DNA of 64,000 nt from Streptomyces sp. 71268 (GTDB taxonomy: Bacteria; Actinomycetota; Actinomycetes; Streptomycetales; Streptomycetaceae). The stretch spans positions 4,309,001 to 4,373,000 of the forward strand of contig NZ_CP114200.1 of NCBI RefSeq assembly GCF_029392895.1, written 5' to 3'. The notes beneath the pieces are model-generated. The model was not told where the DNA came from, did not search any database, and saw only the letters and a program-made list of their open reading frames with translations. Made by a program: the position numbers and the translations under genes. Shown one piece after another: positions 52,437 to 60,853 of the stretch. The number at the start of each line of letters is the position of its first letter. Within the stretch, counting starts at the first letter, position 1.

Positions 52437-53366
52437 TCAGCAGAGCCCTTTGTCGGTAGGTCGCCTGGTACGCCGTTCCGCGGCCCGGCGCACGAGTATG
52501 GCGTGCAGATCCTGCTCTGTCTTGGGCGCTGGGTGTGTGTGACGCCGGTGGATCATCACGCGGAGTTCGGTTGTGTCGTCCGCCAGAGGGCGGTGGCTGA
52601 TCGCGCCGCCGCGTACCAGCGGGTCGTCGAGGACGCTGTAGTCGGGCAGCACGGTAGCCCCCAGCCCCTCGGCCACCATCAACTTGCACATCTCGGCGCC
52701 CTCGGCCGCGTACGACAGGCTCGGGGGCGTGCCGCTGAGAAGCCGGTGTACGAAGCGGTGCATGGCGTAGCCGGACCGCATCATGATCAGCGGCTCGGTC
52801 AGTAGGTCGGTGACGGTGACCCTGGTGAGCGCCGCCAACGCGCTGTCCGGGCGCACGCAGACGACCGGGCGTCCGCGAAGCAGTTCGGTGGCTTGCAGAG
52901 TCGGGGGCGGCTTGTCGTCATGGAGGTAGCTGATCAAGCCGAGATCGAAACTGCCCTCTGCGAGGCGCTGCTGTATGGCGTCCCGCCCTCCGGCGATCAC
53001 TTCAACGGGCGTCGAAGGGTGGGTGGCGCGGAACTCGCGGATGGCCGGTGCGAGGAGTGTGACCGTGGCCGCGTTGACCGTACCCAGGCGCAACCTGCGG
53101 CTGATGTGGTGCTGTTCGTCGGCTGCTTGGCGCAACTGGTCGACGGCGTTCAGCACTTCCGCGATGTGTGGCAGGAGTTCGCGTCCTTCATCGCTGATTT
53201 TCGCGCCGGAACGCTTGCGCTCCAGCAGTTGCACTCCCAGTTCCCGCTCCAGGTTGCGCAGTGTCTCGCTCAGCGCTGGCTGCGATAAGTGCAGTTCTTC
53301 CGAGGCGCGGCGCAAGGACCCCAACCGCGTCACCGCCGCCAGGTACTCCAACTGTTCCACGCGCAT
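52437..53366 (-). CDS. LysR-family transcriptional regulator, cargo of an older element
   Basis: 309 aa from ATG 53366, preceded by GGAGG at 7 nt. HTH: MRVEQLEYLAAVTRLGSLRR, ASEELHLSQPALSETLRNLE. The effector domain includes LRLGTVNAATVTLLAPAIRE and GSFDLGLISYLHDDKP. It lies between two integrase relics, so it was probably brought in by an integrated element. Neighbours in the same orientation are a small membrane protein and a secreted-protein pseudogene; the target is unknown. Confidence 0.88.
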   Translation of the reverse strand: MRVEQLEYLAAVTRLGSLRRASEELHLSQPALSETLRNLERELGVQLLERKRSGAKISDEGRELLPHIAEVLNAVDQLRQAADEQHHISRRLRLGTVNAATVTLLAPAIREFRATHPSTPVEVIAGGRDAIQQRLAEGSFDLGLISYLHDDKPPPTLQATELLRGRPVVCVRPDSALAALTRVTVTDLLTEPLIMMRSGYAMHRFVHRLLSGTPPSLSYAAEGAEMCKLMVAEGLGATVLPDYSVLDDPLVRGGAISHRPLADDTTELRVMIHRRHTHPAPKTEQDLHAILVRRAAERRTRRPTDKGLC

Positions 53367-53648
53367 AACCAGACCTCCGACGCCATCATAAACCGGCCAA
53401 TTCATCGGGCGAGAAGATGGTGAAAGGCTGACCCAACCGCCGCATCGGAAATTCCTTGCAGAGCCGGTATGGGGAGCACAGCGGAATTCGTGCACGGCGG
53501 GGTGTATGACTTGACTGGTGGGACTGCCGTACGTACTAGGCGCTTCATTGTTGCCACGCCTTGGGTTGACGGCCATGCGAGTCGTGAGAGTGGCGCCGTG
53601 GCTCGGAAAGGGGGGTGTTTCCCGAGTCGCAGCGCCTCACTGGGGAAA

Positions 53649-54020
53649 TCACAAGGTAGTTCCGGATGTTCCCGCGACAGTTCCGAAGCCGAGCGGTACG
53701 GCGAGCAGTAGGTACTGCACCGTGACATGCCCAGCCCGCCGTGCTGCCTGCACGCACCCGGCGGTGGCGATGCCGAACACGGAGGCGAACAACAGAGTGT
53801 CCGCCCAGCTCACCTCGCTCCAGGTGGAGGCCACTAGCTGGAGGGTGGTTGAGGCCGCGCCGAACACCGCGGCCCCCGCGAGGACATCGATTCCCCTCAG
53901 TGCGGTCGGCTCTGGCCCATCACGTTTGAGAAAGCGCCAGAGCTGGCCGAGGAACAGGCACAAGATGACGGTCTCCACGACCACGGCGAGGACGAACGCC
54001 CCCATGAACACGTTCTGCAT
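53649..54020 (-). CDS. Small four-helix membrane protein
   Basis: 123 aa from ATG 54020, after AGAAGGAAG. Four hydrophobic helices at about 4-24 (VFMGAFVLAVVVETVILCLF), 43-62, 70-90 and 98-118. No recognised family. It starts 24 bp after the secreted-protein pseudogene ends and is on the same strand, so the two formed an operon. A membrane partner or immunity role is possible but not shown. Confidence 0.7.
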   Translation of the reverse strand: MQNVFMGAFVLAVVVETVILCLFLGQLWRFLKRDGPEPTALRGIDVLAGAAVFGAASTTLQLVASTWSEVSWADTLLFASVFGIATAGCVQAARRAGHVTVQYLLLAVPLGFGTVAGTSGTTL

Positions 54021-54043
54021 GCTGCGCTTCCTTCTGGGGCGGA

Positions 54044-54630
54044 TCAGCCACCGCAAGCCTTTGCCAGGCCGGCGACGCCGCTCACGTTGCCGAAGATGGC
54101 GATGGCCAGCTTCAGCCGCTCCTCGCGGTTACCGGCCTGCGCGATCAACCTCGCACCCTTGACGACCCCGCCGAACTTGGTCGCCTTGGAGACCAGGAGG
54201 CCGTTGCCCGCCACGAAGTACCAACAGCGCCGACGCAGGCTGCTACGCGCTTGCCCTTGTTCCACCAGTCCTTCAGCCCCCTCGATTCCAGATCTTCGAG
54301 TCCCGTCAGAACGGAGTCGGAGGCCGAGGCGATCAGGAGTGGCAGCGCCGCTCGCTGCGCGTCGGCGTTGCCCGGGTAGAGGGCTTCGGCAACTTGCCAC
54401 GGAGACGGGCTCGACGGCAGCGCCAGGAGTCGCTCGTCAAAGCCGGCCTCCTTGATAGCGGCGAGGAGGTCGATCTGATCCTGCGCATCCGCCACCTGCC
54501 GGGTTTGCTGCGTGTAATGGGCCTCGGCAGTGTGCTCCCTTGCGGTGGCGGATGCCATAGGCGCTACCACGGCCACCGCTGTGGCGGTAACGGCAACGAG
54601 CGTGGAGATGCGTACGGTCTTGTGGTTCAC
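54044..54630 (-). pseudogene. Frameshifted small secreted protein
   Basis: GTG 54630 with AAGGAA upstream opens a signal peptide (VNHKTVRISTLVAVTATAVA, cleavage near ASATA) and a helical mature part with LKDWWNKGKRVAACVGAV. The frame then derails near 54220-54240; the other frame continues naturally as YFVAGNGLLVSKATKFGGVV, KGARLIAQAG and ends FGNVSGVAGLAKACGG. One lost base explains this. The intact protein would be about 190 aa, with a cationic amphipathic tail. It could be a real mutation or a sequencing error. Confidence 0.65.
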
Positions 54631-54896
54631 ATGGAATTCCTTCGCGGTGGAAATGCGGGCACGGCCGGAAGCCCTTGGTCTGGAAACAAGGTTCTTCGAA
54701 ATGTCCAGTTTTCCGTACCTGCATATGCCCTTCGGGGCATTCCAGAATTCAAGCTTGCCCGCGACCTTCTGTAAAGAAAGGAATTTCCGATGTGGTGACT
54801 GGGGCGCCTTCTCACCGCTTCCTTGCTTGGCTCCAGCGGAAGGGTGAGCATCATCCATGCGGCCCGTCCGCCGCCATCTCTTGTCAATCGGCGCGG

Positions 54897-55022
54897 CTAC
54901 GGTTCGAAGTTTTCGTCCATGGCCACCACGCCCGTCTGGATCACGAGCCTGACCTGCCCGCGGTGAACGGTCTCCGTGTCACGGGTGCCCGGGCGCCCGA
55001 TCGGTCGGGCAGCCTCATCGCT
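54897..55022 (-). pseudogene. C-terminal relic of a third tRNA-Arg-type integrase
   Basis: The last 41 codons before TAG 54897 read DTETVHRGQVRLVIQTGVVA and MDENFEP, against TETVYRKQIRPVIQTGAVA and MDEIFEP in the intact integrase. The catalytic Tyr is changed to His, and upstream sequence has no further similarity. It is a dead fragment of a related element. Confidence 0.8.
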
Positions 55023-55075
55023 GGGGGCTGCTGGGGCCGACGCGATCGGGACGGGGGGTGTGCGCGTCGTCCGCG

Positions 55076-55690
55076 TCAGGGGCACGTCTCGTTGTTCTTG
55101 ACGACGCCGAAGTCCACCTTGCTGTCAGGGGCGTGCGCCCCGGGGTTGGGTGTTTGTGAGCAGATGTGCCAGTTCCGGTCGTAGACCTGGAAGCGGTTCT
55201 CGCCCGTCACGTCGTGCGAGGTCAGGTTGTAGAAGCCGGCTTCCTGGGCGGCGTCCTGCGCGGCTTGGAGTTGTCTGCCGACGAAGTCCGGGAGCAGGGC
55301 CGTCTTCGTTTTCTCGGTGTTGTCGCGGGTTGGCTCGGGGGTGGGCTTCTCGCTGGGGGTGGCGTCCTCCGGGGCGGGCTTCGGTGTGGCGGGTGTCGCG
55401 GGTGTCGTGTCGGGGGTCGGTGTTCGCGACGGCTCGGGTGTCGGCGTCCTGGAGGCGGCTGCTCGGTCGGCGGTCTTGCCGTCGCCTTCGTCGTCGTCGC
55501 CAGCAATGGCGCCGACCACGCCGATGGTCAGGAGCGCGGCGAACGTGACAGCGGCGGCGATGAGGGCCTTCCGCCTGCGAGTCCCGCGTGGCGGGGGCGG
55601 AGGCTGGGGGCCCAGCGGGGGCTGGTTGGTTGCTGCGAGAAGTCGTTCAAGAGGTCCCCCGGGTATGAAGGTTGTGTATGACGTGTGGGG
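55076..55690 (-). CDS. PASTA-like exported protein, 5' end unclear
   Basis: About 200 aa. A Pro-rich cytoplasmic start (PQPPPPPRGTRRRK) leads into one membrane helix (ALIAAAVTFAALLTIGVVGA), a Thr/Pro/Glu-rich linker and a C-terminal PASTA-like domain (LLPDFVGRQLQAAQDAAQEA, YDRNWHICSQTPNPGAHAPD). PASTA modules bind cell-wall fragments. No ATG, GTG or TTG lies in frame near the expected start; a TTG with a GGGGGA site (about 55658) is in the next frame (LNDFSQQPTS), suggesting a frameshift near the 5' end. The start given is approximate. Confidence 0.6.
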   Translation of the reverse strand, partial: PHTSYTTFIPGGPLERLLAATNQPPLGPQPPPPPRGTRRRKALIAAAVTFAALLTIGVVGAIAGDDDEGDGKTADRAAASRTPTPEPSRTPTPDTTPATPATPKPAPEDATPSEKPTPEPTRDNTEKTKTALLPDFVGRQLQAAQDAAQEAGFYNLTSHDVTGENRFQVYDRNWHICSQTPNPGAHAPDSKVDFGVVKNNETCP

Positions 55691-56282
55691 GGACCGGCAG
55701 CGTAGCGGGATGCGGGGCGGGGCGTCAGGCGGACAGACGGTTCGGTTGGCTGGGTGGTGCCGTGGGCGTCGGGGCGCCAAGCGGGGATGGCGGGGAGGCC
55801 GACGACGTCGGGCTCTCCGCCCCCTGAGCCGGACGGCAGAGGGACGGTCGCGACTTCGACGGTTCGCGCGGGACTGACCGTCGAACTCCGCCGCGGGCGA
55901 GTGGTGGTCAGTGGTCCGCTCGACGCCAGACGTTCTCCGATGTGCCGAGGGAGGCCAACGCGTCTGCTGTGCAGGGTGGTTCGGTAGGGCGAGATGGCCG
56001 GCGGGTGGGGTGCGCGCGGAAGCGTCCACTTTTGGCGTCTCGCTGCAAGGAAAATGCTTTTTGCTGAACGGGGAGCAGCCCCTTCTCTTTCGGGGTAGCG
56101 TCGTATTGGCCGGCGATTAACGGGATTGTGGATTTCGCGTGGCGCCCGTCAATGTCGTGATGGTGCGTGCACCGTGCGGGTGAATATGTCTGTTCTGCTA
56201 TTCCTGTATTAACGGATCGGATGCCAGGCTGAACCCGCAAGGCGATAAACGCCTCCGCTTCGATACTCGTTAAGGAGTTTCG
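55691..56282. other. Intergenic region with no recognised gene
   Basis: Contains A/T-richer DNA (56040-56280). The segment 56240-56280 holds the ribosome site AAGGAG for the next gene. No RNA gene or repeat was found. Confidence 0.35.
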
Positions 56283-56807
56283 TTGACGCACCCTTACCCG
56301 CAGCAGGGCTACCCGCCCCCGCCGCCGCCCGGGTACTACCCGCCTCAGCAGCAGCCCGTCGGGTATTACCCGCCGCCGGGGTACTACCCTCCGCCCCCGC
56401 CGCCCGGGTACTACCCGCCCCAGCCGCCGCCGCAGCAGGGCGGGGGTTACTACTACCCGCCGCAGCCGCAGCCCAGCGATGAGAAGACGTACCCGAAGCT
56501 GACTGCTTCCACGGTCAAGGGCACGGTGCTCGGGCAGGCTCAGGCCCAGATGAGCGCGACTCTCCTGGATGGTGACGGGCAGCCGATCGCCAACCAGCCG
56601 ATCTCGTTCACGCTGGCTAACGGCCGTCAGTTCGGCACCGCGGTGACCGACTCGACGGGTGTCGCGAACCTCGACAGCGGGTCGAACATCCTGGACCCGC
56701 TGACCTGGGTCAACGCCGTCGGCTCCGGCTACCAGGTGCATTACGCGGGCAACAAGAAGTTCATGCCCGCCAATGCGCACGGCAAGATTGAGCCGGCAAT
56801 CGGCTGA
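56283..56807 (+). CDS. Pro/Tyr-rich protein with Ig-like C-terminal domain
   Basis: 174 aa starting with TTG 56283 (AAGGAG TTTCG upstream), a rare but well-supported start. Residues 1-66 are Gln/Tyr/Pro repeats (GYPPPPPPGYYPP, GYYPPPPPPGYYPP). Residues about 70-174 look like an Ig-like (Big/invasin-type) fold: KLTASTVKGTVLGQAQAQMS, ATLLDGDGQPIANQPISFTL, GTAVTDSTGVANL, HYAGNKKFMPANA. There is no signal peptide, so export by a leaderless route or a cytoplasmic role is open. Confidence 0.7.
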   Translation: MTHPYPQQGYPPPPPPGYYPPQQQPVGYYPPPGYYPPPPPPGYYPPQPPPQQGGGYYYPPQPQPSDEKTYPKLTASTVKGTVLGQAQAQMSATLLDGDGQPIANQPISFTLANGRQFGTAVTDSTGVANLDSGSNILDPLTWVNAVGSGYQVHYAGNKKFMPANAHGKIEPAIG

Positions 56808-57361
56808 CGTCGACGCGTGAGGTGATGTCGGCGGGTTTTTGAGGCGTCGTCGCTCCCCACTGTGGTGCGAAGACTCTTGATTCCTGCTGTGTCGCGGCGG
56901 CCTTTGAGCCTTTCGCGTGCCGTTATACGGGCGCGAAGCGGTTCGGAGGTCGTCGCGTCGTTTCCTTTTCTGCTGGGTTTTATCTAGGTCTTTCGGGCTC
57001 TGTGGGGTGGGGCGAATATTCTGCCTGTTTCGTGGTGGCGCCTCGAATGTGGGAAGTGCGTGGTTGGCGGGGCGGGCCGGTCGCGCGTCGGGTGTGTGAG
57101 GGGGCTGTGGGGTGTGCGAGGCGGGATGTGAGGGAGGCGGGCCGAGGGGCCCGGTATCGGGTGGATGCGGGTGGATGCCGTACGTGGTCGTGGGGCGTAG
57201 GCGTTGTGGTGTGTTGTGTCACCGCTGGGGTCGCGGTGTGCGAAGTGGGCTGGCTCTCGGCGGTTCGCAGGCGCGGGGGCAGGCTCGCGGGGAGGCTCTG
57301 ACCTGCGTCGGAGAATCGATTTCCCTCTGTGGGGAGATTGCCGTAAGGTTGCATTCATCGA
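56808..57361. other. Intergenic region before initiator tRNA
   Basis: T-rich at the start (GGGTTTTTGAGG, CCTTTTCTGC, GGGTTTTATC). Open frames here are Arg/Pro/Thr-rich and not credible. A possible tRNA promoter is TTTCCC (57320-57325) and TAAGGT (57344-57349). Confidence 0.4.
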
Positions 57362-57435
57362 CGCGGGGTGGAGCAGCTCGGTAGCTCGCTGGGCTCATAA
57401 CCCAGAGGTCGCAGGTTCAAATCCTGTCCCCGCTA
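57362..57435 (+). tRNA. Initiator tRNA-fMet (anticodon CAU)
   Basis: CGCGGGG (57362-57368) with CCCCGC (57428-57433), an unpaired first position (C1-U72) and discriminator A. Anticodon stem-loop CTGGG-CTCATAA-CCCAG has the three G-C pairs of initiator tRNAs. Confidence 0.95.
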
Positions 57436-57444
57436 CTGAAAGAT

Positions 57445-57475
57445 CGAGGGTCCGGCACCAGGTGCCGGGCCCTCG
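57445..57475 (+). terminator. Terminator of tRNA-fMet
   Basis: CGAGGGTCCGGCACC (57445-57459) pairs with GGTGCCGGGCCCTCG (57461-57475) over 15 bp (one T-G), followed by GTCGTTTT. Confidence 0.92.
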
Positions 57476-57550
57476 GTCGTTTTCTGGGTTGGCGCGGGTG
57501 CCCGGAGTCGTCTCTGGTGGTCGGTTGGTGGGTCTGGCACGGTTGCTGTC

Positions 57551-58456
57551 ATGGATCTTGCAGGGGGCGAGCGGGAGCGGGTCGTCGGGTTCTGGGGCGA
57601 GCTGGGGTTGCCGGGGCTGATCGACGTACACACGCACTTCATGCCCGAGCGGGTGCTCGCCAAGGTCTGGGCGTACTTCGACTCCGCCGGGCCGCTGCTC
57701 GGTCGCCCCTGGCCGATCACCTACCGGCAGGAAGAGGACGAACGGCTGGCCACGCTGCGAGGGTTCGGCGTGCGGGCGTTCACGTCCATGGTCTATCCGC
57801 ACAAGCCCGGCATGGCCGCCTGGCTCAACGGCTGGGCCGCCGAGTTCGCCGCCCGCACGCCCGACTGTCTGCGGACGGCCACCTTCTATCCCGAGCCGGA
57901 GGCCGCCGGGTACGTGGTGGAGGCGTTGGCGGGTGGCGCGCGGGTGTTCAAGGCGCATGTGCAGGTGGGCGCGTACGACCCGGCCGATCCGTTGCTCGAT
58001 CCGGTGTGGGGCGCCATCGCCGAGGCCGGGGTGCCGGTCGTGACGCACTGCGGGTCGGGGCCGGCGCCGGGAGCGTTCACCGGGCCCGGGCCGATCGGGA
58101 CAGTGCTCGCCCGGCATCCACGGCTGCGGCTGATCGTCGCGCACCTGGGGATGCCGGAGTACACGGAGTTCTTCGACCTGGCCGAGCGGTACCCCGGCGT
58201 GTACCTCGACACGACAATGGCGTTCACCGACTTCACCGAGGAGTTCGTACCGTTCCCGCGCGCGGAGCGGGCGCGGCTCGGGACACTCGGGGACCGCGTC
58301 CTCTTCGGTAGCGACTTCCCCAACATCCCGTACGGCTACCACCACGCCCTGGACGTCCTCACCCGGCTCGACCAGGACGCGGCGTGGCTGCGCGCGGTCT
58401 GTTACGACAACGCCGCCCGGCTGTGGGGGATCGGGCGGCCCGACGCCGCGCCGTGA
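57551..58456 (+). CDS. Amidohydrolase-2 family protein
   Basis: 301 aa TIM-barrel metal-dependent hydrolase or decarboxylase. DVHTHFMP (metal His-x-His, about 25-32), VVTHCGSG, VAHLGMPEY, and LFGSDFPNIPYGYHHALD (metal Asp) are all present, as in the ACMSD-like amidohydrolase family. The substrate cannot be told. ATG 57551 has no obvious ribosome site. It stands alone between the tRNA and a converging DUF4180 gene. Confidence 0.88.
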   Translation: MDLAGGERERVVGFWGELGLPGLIDVHTHFMPERVLAKVWAYFDSAGPLLGRPWPITYRQEEDERLATLRGFGVRAFTSMVYPHKPGMAAWLNGWAAEFAARTPDCLRTATFYPEPEAAGYVVEALAGGARVFKAHVQVGAYDPADPLLDPVWGAIAEAGVPVVTHCGSGPAPGAFTGPGPIGTVLARHPRLRLIVAHLGMPEYTEFFDLAERYPGVYLDTTMAFTDFTEEFVPFPRAERARLGTLGDRVLFGSDFPNIPYGYHHALDVLTRLDQDAAWLRAVCYDNAARLWGIGRPDAAP

Positions 58457-58477
58457 GGGAGCGGCAGCCGCCGTGGG

Positions 58478-58840
58478 CTAACCGGCAAGGCGCTCGCGCA
58501 GCTCGTCCTCGTCGGCGACGAACCAGGTCTGGCGACCCCGGTTGCACTCCCGGACGAAGTCCCGCAGGGACGAACTGGCCGCTGTCTGGGCGGATATGTC
58601 GCCGACCACGGCCAGGCCCACGCGGTAGTTGACGAACTTCTGGACGATGTCGCCGGCGAGCCTGGTGCGCAGCTCGTAGAACGCGGGGGCGAGCCGGTCC
58701 GCGGGGACGACGACCCACCGCGCGCCCTGGTACGAGGCGTTGCCGATGAGGTCGAGGGCGTCCTGCTCGGTGGCCAGGGGCTCGCCGTCGGCGGGCAGGA
58801 CGAAGACGGGTACGTCGTGGATCGTGCGCAGGGCGCTCAT
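58478..58840 (-). CDS. DUF4180 protein
   Basis: 120 aa. The family pattern is clear: LATEQDALDLIGNASYQGAR (about 22-41), VVPADRLAPAFYELRTRLAG, DIVQKFVNYRVGLAVVGDIS, and SLRDFVRECNRG. Function unknown; members often lie near TetR genes and act as small alpha/beta (STAS-like) proteins. Overall length is normal. Confidence 0.88.
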   Translation of the reverse strand: MSALRTIHDVPVFVLPADGEPLATEQDALDLIGNASYQGARWVVVPADRLAPAFYELRTRLAGDIVQKFVNYRVGLAVVGDISAQTAASSSLRDFVRECNRGRQTWFVADEDELRERLAG

Positions 58841-58972
58841 GCGATCGGGCTCGTTTCGGGGCGGTCGGCGGGCGGTGGTGAGCGGTGGGCGGGCGGTGGG
58901 TGACGGGCGACGGGAGCGGGGTGGGGTGGGCGTGGGCGTGGCGGTGCGCTCGTGCCGGGCCGTGTGGGACGG

Positions 58973-59515
58973 TCAGCCCTGGGCCGACTTCGTCAGGGCG
59001 GACAAGGCCGAGGTCAACTCGGCGCGGGTGGCCTCGTCCCGGACGCGGCCCGTCTCGCGGTCCAGCTTCGTGCCGACCACCGGGATGCGCAGACAGGCGT
59101 CGTCGACGAGCTGGGCGTGCAACATGCCGAGGGTCTCGCGCAGTTGGTCGTAGGCGAACTCGCCGCCGGCCGGGTGCGGGGACGCGGTGATGACGGCCGT
59201 GGGCTTGCCGCCGAGTTCTCCGGTGCTGACCAGCCAGTCGATGGCGTTCTTGAGCGTGCCGGGCACGCCGTGCGCGTACTCCGGGCTCACGAACAGCAGC
59301 GCGTCCGCCTCGGCCACGGCCGAGCGCAGCGCGGCCACCGAGGGGTGCGGTATCGCGTCCTCGCCGTCGAGGTCCTGGTTGAAGTGCGGGAGCGTGCCGA
59401 TCTCGCCGTACGTCACGGTCCATGTCGAGCGGTCAAGGGTTTCCAGCGCGGTTTCCAGGACCGCCCCGTTGGACGATGTGGCGCGCAGACTGCCGGAGAT
59501 CGCGAGAATCCTCAT
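58973..59515 (-). CDS. NADPH-dependent FMN reductase
   Basis: 180 aa flavodoxin-like fold. SGSLRATSSNGAVLE at the start forms the FMN phosphate loop; LLFVSPEYAHGVPGTLKNAI is the typical FMN_red signature, followed by WLVSTGELGGKPTAVITASP. Such enzymes reduce FMN or quinones with NADPH. ATG 59515 is close to a pair of DnaA boxes upstream (59568-59594). Confidence 0.92.
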   Translation of the reverse strand: MRILAISGSLRATSSNGAVLETALETLDRSTWTVTYGEIGTLPHFNQDLDGEDAIPHPSVAALRSAVAEADALLFVSPEYAHGVPGTLKNAIDWLVSTGELGGKPTAVITASPHPAGGEFAYDQLRETLGMLHAQLVDDACLRIPVVGTKLDRETGRVRDEATRAELTSALSALTKSAQG

Positions 59516-59567
59516 GTGCCGACGGTACGGGACGAGGCGCCGGAGCGGACGGGGCGGGAGATCGCCC

Positions 59568-59594
59568 TGTGGACAACTCCTGTCCTGTGGACAA
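59568..59594. promoter_or_regulatory. Pair of perfect DnaA boxes
   Basis: TGTGGACAA at 59568-59576 and again at 59586-59594, both the reverse complement of the Streptomyces DnaA box TTGTCCACA, 18 bp apart, same direction. They lie upstream of the FMN reductase gene (start 59515), not near a dnaA or dnaN gene. Confidence 0.75.
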
Positions 59595-59682
59595 CGGAGT
59601 CACCCTTTCCGTCGAGTCGATGGGGCAGGGGCACCCGTCCCGTACCGCTCTCTGCGGGCCGGCTTCGCGGCCTTCGCGGGCG

Positions 59683-60582
59683 TCAGTCGGTGAGCGGCAG
59701 GGCCTCGGCCAGGGTGCGCCACTCGGCGCGCGGGAGTCGCACCGGCTGCTCCCGTTCCTGCCCGGTCACCACCTGTACGGCCAGGTGGTCGGCGCCGGCC
59801 GCGCGGAACTCGTCGGCCCGCTCGCGGGCGGCCTCCGGGCTGCCGATGGCGAAGATGGCGTCCAGGAGGCGGTCGCTGCCGCCGTCCGCCAGGTCGTCCT
59901 CGGTGAAGCCGAGTCGCAGCAGGTTCTTCGCGTAGTTGGCCAGGCGCAGGTAGAACGACAGGTAGGTGCGGGCGACGGCGCGGGCCCGCTCCGGGTCCGG
60001 GTCCAGGACCACCTTGAACTCGGGGGCCAGCACCGCGTCGGGGCCGAGCGTGGCGCGGGCCTGGGCCACGTGCTCGGGCGTGACCAGGTACGGGAGGGCG
60101 CCGAGCGCGCGGTCGCGGGAGAGTTCGAGCATCTTGGGGCCGAGCGCGGCCAGCGCCCGCTGGTCCCGGGGGACCGGCGTCGGGGCGGTGTCCAGGGCGG
60201 TCAGGTACTCCTTGAGCGCCGAGTACGGGCGGTTCGCCAGCGGGTGGTCGTTCTTCTGGGCGATCTCGTCGTGGCTCACGCCGAGGCCGAGCAGGAACCG
60301 GCCCCCGTACGCGGCGTTGACCTCCGCGTGGCGGGCGGCGACGTCCGCCGCGGCGTGGTCCCAGATGCTGAGGATGCTGGTGCCGACGGTGACCCGCTCC
60401 GTGCTGGCCAGTAGTGGGACCGCCTGGTCGACCGACGGGCTGCCGCCGATCCACAGCGTCCCGTACCCCAACTCCTCCAGCTCCGCCGCTGCCTCGCCCA
60501 ACTCCGCTTCGCGCGCCGGGTCGTCCGCGCGCAGGCCCAGGCTCCACACACCGACCCGGCCAAGACGTTCATGAAGTGCCAT
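59683..60582 (-). CDS. F420-type LLM-class oxidoreductase
   Basis: 299 aa luciferase-like monooxygenase fold. GRVGVWSLGL, LEELGYGTLWIGGSPSVDQA, VTVGTSILSIWDHAAADVAA, GRFLLGLGVSHDEIAQKN and EYLTALDTAP match the actinobacterial LLM F420-dependent (TIGR036xx-like) group. The substrate is unknown. The start at ATG 60582 is preferred by homology; no strong ribosome site. Divergent from the orphan response regulator. Confidence 0.9.
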   Translation of the reverse strand: MALHERLGRVGVWSLGLRADDPAREAELGEAAAELEELGYGTLWIGGSPSVDQAVPLLASTERVTVGTSILSIWDHAAADVAARHAEVNAAYGGRFLLGLGVSHDEIAQKNDHPLANRPYSALKEYLTALDTAPTPVPRDQRALAALGPKMLELSRDRALGALPYLVTPEHVAQARATLGPDAVLAPEFKVVLDPDPERARAVARTYLSFYLRLANYAKNLLRLGFTEDDLADGGSDRLLDAIFAIGSPEAARERADEFRAAGADHLAVQVVTGQEREQPVRLPRAEWRTLAEALPLTD

Positions 60583-60853
60583 GCCGGGTACAGCGGGCCC
60601 GGTCACGCGCGTATTCCGGCCATGCCGGGTTTTCGTCCCACCGGGTGAGCATGGCCTGAGCTGCGACGTCCCCTCGGCCGCGCCCGGTTGGACCCGGCGG
60701 AACCCGCCGGGCCCGTGGGTCCGGTCGGCCCGCCGGAACCGGTCGGTCCGCCGGCCCCGGTCCGCCCGGCCCCCGGCCCGCGCGGCCCCGTTTCTCAGCC
60801 GATTCACAGAAAGCCGCAAGGTCCTTCTCACGCTGCCGCTCCACGCTTGCGCC

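Noticed and set aside
56980..57358. Two overlapping minus-strand frames of 124 codons before the initiator tRNA
   Set aside because: Both are Arg/Pro/Thr-rich, overlap each other in different frames and lack ribosome sites.
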